A stretch of DNA of 18,055 bases, from NCBI GenBank assembly GCA_910584145.1, contig CAJTXX010000047.1:1-18055 (forward strand), in the 5' to 3' direction. Source of the DNA: an uncultured Eggerthellaceae bacterium (lineage in GTDB: Bacteria; Actinomycetota; Coriobacteriia; Coriobacteriales; Eggerthellaceae). Under the pieces are notes generated by a model. It searched no databases and was not told where the DNA came from. It saw only the letters and a program-made list of their open reading frames with translations. Shown piece after piece: positions 1-5,540 of this stretch. A program made the position numbers and the translations under genes. Each line of letters begins with the position of its first letter. Within the stretch, counting starts at the first letter, position 1.

Positions 1-905
<905 letters not shown>

Positions 906-910
906 GCTTG

Positions 911-1010
911 CCTCCTTCATCGATGTTGGCAGTACCACCTTAAGGGCGACCCTCAGGTTGGTGCCGGGATCGACAGGCCAACTCCCTACCCCAGCTCTTG
1001 ATAATGGAAA
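911..1010 (-). promoter_or_regulatory. SAM riboswitch (SAM-I family/clan) in the metK leader
   Basis: The minus strand shows the SAM-I core in order. A conserved TTATCAAGAG lies at 1004-995. P2 is formed by 995-989 (GCTGGGG) with 969-963 (TCCCGGC). The P2 loop contains GTTGG (982-978), which can form the pseudoknot with CCAAC (961-957). P3 is built from 956-950 and 946-938. The conserved AAGGTG lies at 941-936. P1 pairs 1010-1000 with 921-911, with one A-A mismatch and some G-U pairs. The 3' strand of P1 is the metK Shine-Dalgarno sequence itself, so ligand-stabilised P1 should block translation. No clear P4 helix is seen, so assignment to SAM-I, SAM-IV or a SAM-I/IV variant is open. Confidence 0.85.
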
Positions 1011-1038
1011 TGCGGGCACCCGTAAAGGATGCCCGCAT
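1010..1038 (-). terminator. Hairpin downstream of tRNA-Ala, candidate terminator
   Basis: On the minus strand 1038-1027 (ATGCGGGCATCC) pairs with 1021-1010 (GGGTGCCCGCAT) over 12 pairs, one of them G-U, with a five-base loop. It is followed only by TTTCC. It sits between the tRNA and the metK riboswitch and abuts helix P1 at base 1010. The short U tract suggests incomplete termination. Confidence 0.6.
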
Positions 1039-1046
1039 GCAATTCG

Positions 1047-1122
1047 TGGTGGAGCATAGGGGGATCGAACCCCTGACCTCATGGCTGCCAGCCATGCGCT
1101 CTCCCAGCTGAGCTAATGCCCC
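1047..1122 (-). tRNA. tRNA-Ala, anticodon GGC
   Basis: The minus-strand sequence folds into a full cloverleaf. The acceptor stem GGGGCAT/ATGCTCC includes the G3-U70 pair that marks alanine tRNAs. The D arm is GCTC...GAGC, the anticodon arm is CATGG-CTGGCAG-CCATG with anticodon GGC, and the T arm is AGGGG-TTCGATC-CCCCT. The discriminator base is A (1050) and the CCA end is encoded (1049-1047). Length is 76 bases including CCA. Confidence 0.98.
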
Positions 1123-1123
1123 G

Positions 1124-1155
1124 AAAAAATGCGTTGACTACTATATCACAACGCA
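1124..1155 (-). terminator. Intrinsic terminator of mrp
   Basis: Minus-strand 1155-1149 (TGCGTTG) pairs with 1136-1130 (CAACGCA) around a 12-base loop, followed by six T residues (1129-1124). It lies 25 bases after the mrp stop and ends one base before the tRNA-Ala gene. The tRNA promoter is embedded in the same sequence. Confidence 0.7.
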
Positions 1156-1167
1156 GCCGTTTGCCAA
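1140..1167 (-). promoter_or_regulatory. Promoter of tRNA-Ala (sigma-70 type)
   Basis: TTGGCA (1167-1162) and TATAGT (1145-1140), each 5/6 to consensus, are separated by 16 bases. Predicted transcription starts near 1133, about ten bases before the tRNA. The promoter spans the hairpin of the mrp terminator. Confidence 0.65.
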
Positions 1168-1180
1168 GACATCAATTTCG

Positions 1181-2044
1181 TCAGGCTCTCTCGATCTGCT
1201 CGACGATCGGCGCGAGCGCGCCTTCCGTGTCGTAATCCTCCACCCTGCCGGCGTCCACCAAGCGCGCAGCCTCCGGATCGATGGGCAGCGTAGCCACCGC
1301 TTCGATGCCATAGCGCTCGGCAACCACCGCGCCCTGCGGCTCGCCGAAGATATGATGCTCCTCGCCGCAGCTGTCGCACTTGAAGTAGGCCATGTTCTCC
1401 ACGAGCCCGATGACCGGCACCTTCAGGTTGTGCGCCAGGTTCACGGCCTTGCCCACGATGGCGGCCACCAGCTCCTGCGGAGCCGACACGGTGACGATGC
1501 CGTCGATGGGCAGCATCTGGAAGATGGTCAGGAACACGTCGGATGTCCCCGGGGGCATATCCAGCAGCAGGATATCCACATCGCCCCAGTTGACCTCCTG
1601 CCAGAACTGCATGAGCACGTTGGTGACAACCGGGCCGCGCCACGCGACCGGCACGTCCTCGTCGGGCAGCATCAGGTTCACCGACATGATCTTCACGCCC
1701 GAAGGGGTCACCACAGGGTTGATGCCGTCCTCGTCGGCCACCGGGTGCGCAGTCGCACCGAACGCCTTGGGGATGGAGGGACCCGTCACGTCGGCATCGA
1801 GGATGGCTACCTTCTTGCCCTGTTTCGTGAACTCAGCGGCGAGCAGGCTCGTCACGAGCGACTTGCCCACGCCGCCCTTGCCCGACACCACCGCGATGGC
1901 CTTCTTGATGCTCGAGCGGCTGTTGGGCTCGAGCTTCGCGGGCGGCTCGTCAGGCTTGCGCGACCCGCACCCCGAAACGCCGCAGCTCGAGCAGCTCCCG
2001 CCGCAATCCTCGGGCGCCTGCTGCATCTCTTCGTTGTCTGCCAT
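1181..2044 (-). CDS. mrp: Mrp/NBP35-family iron-sulfur cluster carrier ATPase
   Basis: Cytosolic P-loop ATPase of 287 residues, of the family that assembles and hands over Fe-S clusters to apoproteins. The N terminus carries a cysteine cluster (C14, C18, C21, C26) like the N-terminal 4Fe-4S site of NBP35-type proteins. A deviant Walker A SGKGGVGKS lies at about 54-62, DADVTGPS follows, and DMPPGTSD lies in the middle. A C-terminal CX2C pair (C223, C226) is the expected bridging cluster site. The ATG at 2044 is chosen over the upstream in-frame ATG at 2101 because AAGGAGG (2057-2051) lies six bases before it and the cysteine cluster follows at the normal distance. A terminator-like hairpin lies immediately upstream of that ribosome binding site. 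Client proteins cannot be read from the sequence. Confidence 0.93.
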   Translation of the reverse strand: MADNEEMQQAPEDCGGSCSSCGVSGCGSRKPDEPPAKLEPNSRSSIKKAIAVVSGKGGVGKSLVTSLLAAEFTKQGKKVAILDADVTGPSIPKAFGATAHPVADEDGINPVVTPSGVKIMSVNLMLPDEDVPVAWRGPVVTNVLMQFWQEVNWGDVDILLLDMPPGTSDVFLTIFQMLPIDGIVTVSAPQELVAAIVGKAVNLAHNLKVPVIGLVENMAYFKCDSCGEEHHIFGEPQGAVVAERYGIEAVATLPIDPEAARLVDAGRVEDYDTEGALAPIVEQIERA

Positions 2045-2058
2045 TTCCGTCCTCCTTG

Positions 2059-2088
2059 AAAAAGGAGCGGCTGTCGACCAGCCGCTCC
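2059..2088 (-). terminator. Strong terminator-like hairpin at the mrp ribosome binding site
   Basis: Minus-strand GGAGCGGCTG (2088-2079) pairs perfectly with CAGCCGCTCC (2073-2064) around a five-base loop and is followed by TTTTT (2063-2059). It lies one base before the mrp AAGGAGG. It should terminate the upstream gene (2431-2138). A TAGAAT sequence at 2112-2107, with no good -35, could start an mrp transcript that includes the hairpin, making it an attenuator. Confidence 0.75.
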
Positions 2089-2137
2089 ACTCTGCTATCA
2101 AGTTGTATTCTACCCTGTTACGAGCAGAAGGCGATGC

Positions 2138-2431
2138 CTATTTCTCGGATGCGTAGAACACGGCTTCCTCGAACAGGTCGTGCACCGACTTCCCGTCGGC
2201 GAAGGGCAGCTCCAGGAACTCGGAGATGGTGGGCACCAGGTCGCTCGCGTCCACGTAGTGGCCCTTCTCGTTCTTCTGGTCGCAGTCCTGCACGCGCCAG
2301 TAGCGGTCATTCACGTCAGTCAAGTAGTAGCACTTACCGCCGGCTTCCATGTAAACGGCGTGGTTCGCATGGAGGTACGGCTGCAATTCTTCGAACGTTA
2401 TATCGAGCACCTCGTTTGATTTGACTCCCAT
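2138..2431 (-). CDS. Hypothetical protein, 97 residues
   Basis: I do not recognise this protein. It is acidic and apparently soluble, with no signal peptide or membrane segment, and has two cysteines (in GGKCYYL and VQDCDQ). The sequence MGVKSNEVLDITFEELQPYL opens it, and the middle is rich in aromatic residues (CYYLTDVNDRYWRV). The ATG at 2431 is preferred because GAAAGGG (2443-2437) lies five bases upstream; in-frame ATGs at 2452 and 2467 and a TTG at 2485 have no clear ribosome binding site. The gene is divergent from ispD and is followed by a strong hairpin before mrp, so it may be its own transcription unit. Codon use looks like its neighbours. Confidence 0.75.
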   Translation of the reverse strand: MGVKSNEVLDITFEELQPYLHANHAVYMEAGGKCYYLTDVNDRYWRVQDCDQKNEKGHYVDASDLVPTISEFLELPFADGKSVHDLFEEAVFYASEK

Positions 2432-2475
2432 GTTGACCCTTTCGTCCGACATCTCTGTATCTATCATCTTAGCAA

Positions 2476-2487
2476 GTTTGCGCAAAC
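2476..2487. promoter_or_regulatory. 12-base palindrome in the divergent intergenic region
   Basis: GTTTGCGCAAAC is a perfect palindrome in the 134-base gap between the divergent hypothetical gene and ispD. It could be an operator for either gene. This is inference from symmetry and position only. Confidence 0.3.
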
Positions 2488-2518
2488 CGTGCGATGCGAC
2501 TTTGGATTATTCGAGGGG

Positions 2519-2524
2519 TATACT
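2519..2524 (+). promoter_or_regulatory. Possible -10 element of the ispD operon
   Basis: TATACT (5/6 to consensus) lies 41 bases before the ispD ATG. No good -35 is visible at 16-18 bases upstream, so this is tentative. Confidence 0.3.
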
Positions 2525-2565
2525 GATACGCTGGATGCACGAACGACGTATAAGCGAGGACGCGC

Positions 2566-3417
2566 ATGTCAAACACCATCGACCCGGTCTTCACGCCGGA
2601 AACGCTCCGCACCCCCGAGCTCATCATGAGCTCGATCGACTTCGACGCCCTGAACCTGTCAGCGGCGCAGCTGGTCGGCCAGCTCGACAGCAACCCCAAG
2701 ACCGCGGCCATCATCCTCGCCGGCGGCACGGGCGACCGCTTCGGCCGCGAGGGCGGCAAGCAGCTGGTGGAGATAGCGGGAAAGCCCATCCTCACCTGGT
2801 CGGCCGAGGCGTTCGACGCCGTGGGCGACGTCGGGCTGATCATCATCGTCTGCCCCGAGGACCGCACCGAGGAATACCTGAAACGGGCTATCGACCCCTT
2901 CCCGTTCGTCACCCCCATAGTCATGGCGCCCGCCGGGCAGATACGCCAGGAATCGGCCTTCAAGGGGCTCGAGAAGGTGCCGGACGATTTCGAGTTCGTG
3001 GTGCTGCATGACGGCGCTCGCCCGCTGATATCGCCGGAGCTGGTGCTGCACACCATCAACACCGTGAAGGGCAACATCGACGTCGACGGCGCCGTGGTGG
3101 CGCATCCGTCCATCGACACCCTCAAGGTCGTCGAGGACGGCATGATCGTGGGCACGCCCGACCGCACGGTGTTCTGGAACGCGCAGACGCCGCAGGTGTT
3201 CCGCACCGGCATCTACCGCCGCGCGCAGGCATCTGCCCTCTCCGACGGGTTCGTGGGCACCGACGACTCATCACTGATCGAGCGGCTGGGCGGCACGGTG
3301 ATGGTGGTGGAAGGCAAGCGCGACAACATAAAGCTGACGGTGCCGGAGGACTACACGCTGCTGGCATCCGCCGTGCGCGTGCTGGCCGAGGGCGCCATAC
3401 CGGAGTCGGAGCGATGA
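2566..3417 (+). CDS. ispD: 2-C-methyl-D-erythritol 4-phosphate cytidylyltransferase
   Basis: Third step of the MEP isoprenoid pathway: couples CTP with methylerythritol 4-phosphate to give CDP-methylerythritol. Family motifs are in order: the nucleotide loop ILAGGTGDRFGREGGKQ (about 50-66, with K65), RQESAFKGL, HDGARPL, NAQTPQVFR, GTDDSSLIERLG and the C-terminal NIKLTVPEDY. The protein is 283 residues against a usual 230, because about 46 residues precede the nucleotide loop. The ATG at 2566 has a GAGG six bases upstream; the internal ATG at 2626 has no evident ribosome binding site. The loop has GGKQ where the family normally has PKQ. The stop overlaps the ispF start by four bases (ATGA), implying translational coupling. 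A related nucleotidyltransferase is possible, but adjacency to ispF supports IspD. Confidence 0.92.
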   Translation: MSNTIDPVFTPETLRTPELIMSSIDFDALNLSAAQLVGQLDSNPKTAAIILAGGTGDRFGREGGKQLVEIAGKPILTWSAEAFDAVGDVGLIIIVCPEDRTEEYLKRAIDPFPFVTPIVMAPAGQIRQESAFKGLEKVPDDFEFVVLHDGARPLISPELVLHTINTVKGNIDVDGAVVAHPSIDTLKVVEDGMIVGTPDRTVFWNAQTPQVFRTGIYRRAQASALSDGFVGTDDSSLIERLGGTVMVVEGKRDNIKLTVPEDYTLLASAVRVLAEGAIPESER

Positions 3418-3911
3418 GCGCGCTCGGGCTGCGCTGCGGCCTCGGGATGGACGTGCACGCCTTCGCCGAGGGGCGCAAGCTCATCTTGGGCGGCGTGGAC
3501 ATACCGCACGAGCGCGGGCTCGACGGCCACTCCGACGCCGACGTGCTGGCGCACGCCATAGCCGACGCCCTGCTGGGAGCAGCGCGCATCGGCGACATCG
3601 GGAAGCTCTTCCCCGACACCGACCCCGCTTACAAGGATGCCGACTCGCTGGTGCTGCTCGGCGCGTGCGCCGATGCCGTGCGGGCGGCGGGGTTCCGCAT
3701 CGTGGATGTGGACAGCGTCGTGGCCGCGCAGGCGCCGAAGCTCTCGCCCTATCGCGACCAGATGCGCGAGAACCTGGCGCGCGCGATGGGCATCCCCCCC
3801 GAGAATGTAGGAGTGAAGGCCACCACGACCGAGCATCTGGGCTTCGTGGGCCGCGAAGAGGGCATGAGCGCCTGGGCCACCTGCCTGCTCAGCCGAGAAG
3901 GAGAGATGTGA
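3414..3911 (+). CDS. ispF: 2-C-methyl-D-erythritol 2,4-cyclodiphosphate synthase
   Basis: Fifth MEP-pathway enzyme: cyclises CDP-methylerythritol 2-phosphate with release of CMP. It is 165 residues, slightly above the usual length of about 160. The metal ligands are seen as DVH (D13, H15) and the histidine of LDGHSDADVLAHAI. FPDTDPAYKDADS and the nucleotide-binding KATTTEHLGFVGREEG are also present. It normally forms a trimer with active sites at subunit interfaces. It overlaps ispD by four bases and shares one base with the cysS start (TGATG), so the three genes should be co-translated. IspF next to IspD is a common arrangement, and the two are fused in some bacteria. Confidence 0.97.
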   Translation: MSALGLRCGLGMDVHAFAEGRKLILGGVDIPHERGLDGHSDADVLAHAIADALLGAARIGDIGKLFPDTDPAYKDADSLVLLGACADAVRAAGFRIVDVDSVVAAQAPKLSPYRDQMRENLARAMGIPPENVGVKATTTEHLGFVGREEGMSAWATCLLSREGEM

Positions 3912-5410
3912 TGATACGGCTCTACGATACGAAGCAACGCCAGAAGGTCGGCTTCACGCCGCGCGAGGCGGGCAAGGTCAGCATGTACGTCTGCGGGCCA
4001 ACGGTGTACAACCGCATCCACATCGGCAACGCGCGCACATTCATCTCCTTCGACATGATACGCCGCTACCTCGAATGGTCGGGCTATGAGGTCACCTTCG
4101 TGCAGAACGTGACCGATGTCGACGACAAGATCATCGCGCGCGCTACCGAGGAAGGCCGCAGCGCCGCCGAGGTCGCCGCCGAGTACACCGAGGCGTTCAT
4201 CGCCGACATGCGCGCGGCGGGCGTGGCCGACCCCACCATACGCCCGAAGGCCACTGAAGAGATAGACGCCATGATCGGCCTGGTCGAGAAGCTCATCGAG
4301 CGCGGGCATGCCTATGCGGTCGATGGCGATGTGTACTTCGATGTGCGCTCCGACGCGCGCTACGGCACCTTGTCGGGCCGCAACATCGACGAGATGGAGG
4401 CGGGCCATCGCGAGCTGCGCGCCGATGGCGCCGGCATCGAGGACCGCAAGCGCGACCCGCTCGATTTCGCCCTATGGAAGGCGGCGAAGCCCGGCGAGCC
4501 CTCGTGGCCCTCGCCTTGGGGCGACGGGCGCCCGGGGTGGCACATCGAATGCTCCGCCATGAGCGAGAAGTACCTGGGGCTGCCCTTCGACATACACGGC
4601 GGCGGCGCCGATCTGGTGTTCCCCCATCACGAGAACGAGCGCGCCCAGAGCGAATGCGCCTGCGGGATGGGATTCGCCAACTACTGGATGCACTCCGGCA
4701 TGCTGCAGGTGAACTCCGAGAAGATGAGCAAATCGCTCGGGAACTTCCTGCTGCTGCATCAGGTGCTCGAGAGCGCACGGCCAGCGGCGCTGCGCATGCT
4801 GATGCTCCAGACGCACTACCGCAGCCCGCTCGACTTCTCCGTCGAGCGCCTCGACGAGGCCGATGCTGCGCTCGCCCGCATCGAGAACGCGCTCGCGAAC
4901 ACGCGGTGGCTGTGCGATAACGCTGTATCCGACGGCGCGCACGTGCTCGAAGCGGCGCAGATCGAGGATATGCTCGAAGCGGCGCAGACAGGCTTCAAGG
5001 CCGCGATGGACGACGACTTCAACGCCCCGGCTGCGCTCGGCAGCGTCTTCACGCTGGTGAATCAGGCGAACACCGTGCTCGCCGGCAAGACCCTCTCCAC
5101 AGCCGATGCAGAGCTCGCCGCGCGCATCAGCGACCTCATCGTCGAGCTGATGGGCGTCCTCGGCGTGCAGATGGGCGACGACGCCGGCAGCGCCGACTAC
5201 CCCGCAGAGCTCATCCCGCTCGCAGCTGATATGGCAGGCTATGGCGGGACGGATGCCCAGGAGGCCATCGAGGCTCTGCTGGAAGCTCGCGCGCTCGCCA
5301 AGAAAGAGAAGGATTGGCCCCGCGCCGATGCTATCCGCGACGATCTGATAGAGCTCGGCTTCCTGATAGAGGACACGCCCCAAGGGGCGAAGGTGACCTA
5401 CCAAGGCTGA
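3911..5410 (+). CDS. cysS: Cysteinyl-tRNA synthetase
   Basis: Class I synthetase of 499 residues that charges tRNA-Cys. The HIGH motif appears as IHIGNAR near residue 36 and the KMSKS loop as EKMSKSLGN at about 270. The zinc-binding residues of the family are visible in CGPTVYN, HIECSAMS and the PHHENE stretch. The frame is open upstream into ispF, but the ATG at 3911 is set by a GAAGGAGAG ribosome binding site (3896-3904) and by the normal N terminus MIRLYDT. The start shares one base with the ispF stop. A hairpin ten bases after the stop ends the operon. ATA isoleucine codons occur at least seven times. Confidence 0.97.
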   Translation: MIRLYDTKQRQKVGFTPREAGKVSMYVCGPTVYNRIHIGNARTFISFDMIRRYLEWSGYEVTFVQNVTDVDDKIIARATEEGRSAAEVAAEYTEAFIADMRAAGVADPTIRPKATEEIDAMIGLVEKLIERGHAYAVDGDVYFDVRSDARYGTLSGRNIDEMEAGHRELRADGAGIEDRKRDPLDFALWKAAKPGEPSWPSPWGDGRPGWHIECSAMSEKYLGLPFDIHGGGADLVFPHHENERAQSECACGMGFANYWMHSGMLQVNSEKMSKSLGNFLLLHQVLESARPAALRMLMLQTHYRSPLDFSVERLDEADAALARIENALANTRWLCDNAVSDGAHVLEAAQIEDMLEAAQTGFKAAMDDDFNAPAALGSVFTLVNQANTVLAGKTLSTADAELAARISDLIVELMGVLGVQMGDDAGSADYPAELIPLAADMAGYGGTDAQEAIEALLEARALAKKEKDWPRADAIRDDLIELGFLIEDTPQGAKVTYQG

Positions 5411-5419
5411 TGATGAAGA

Positions 5420-5443
5420 AAGGGGCTGCATGCGCAGCCCCTT
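5420..5443 (+). terminator. Hairpin after cysS, likely terminator
   Basis: AAGGGGCTGC (5420-5429) pairs perfectly with GCAGCCCCTT (5434-5443) around ATGC. The tail is CTCGTAA, so there is no real U run. Its position ten bases after the cysS stop supports termination of the ispDF-cysS operon. Confidence 0.6.
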
Positions 5444-5478
5444 CTCGTAACGCCCGAAGCGGACTCTCCCAGCGACCA

Positions 5479-5495
5479 GATGCCCCAGGGGCATC
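5479..5495. repeat. 17-base perfect inverted repeat between cysS and clpC
   Basis: GATGCCCC-A-GGGGCATC, in the convergent gap after the clpC stop (5541). It could be a hairpin that ends clpC transcripts, although no U run follows on either strand. Within the same gap, minus-strand AGCG-CGGG-CGCT (5536-5525) followed by a run of five T residues (5518-5514) is another weak terminator candidate. Confidence 0.3.
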
Positions 5496-5540
5496 CCGCC
5501 GAACGGGCGCGGCCAAAAAGAGCCAGCGCCCGCGCTATCG

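Noticed and set aside
911..1010. T-box or simple attenuator in the metK leader
   Set aside because: There is no T-box sequence and no terminator hairpin between the structure and the ATG. The ordered SAM core elements fit a SAM riboswitch.
2432..2485. Longer form of the small hypothetical gene starting at a TTG (2485)
   Set aside because: No ribosome binding site, and the start falls inside the palindrome; the ATG at 2431 has a good site.
3665..3910. N-terminal extension of cysS into ispF
   Set aside because: The frame is open, but the ribosome binding site at 3896-3904 and the normal CysRS N terminus fix the start at 3911.
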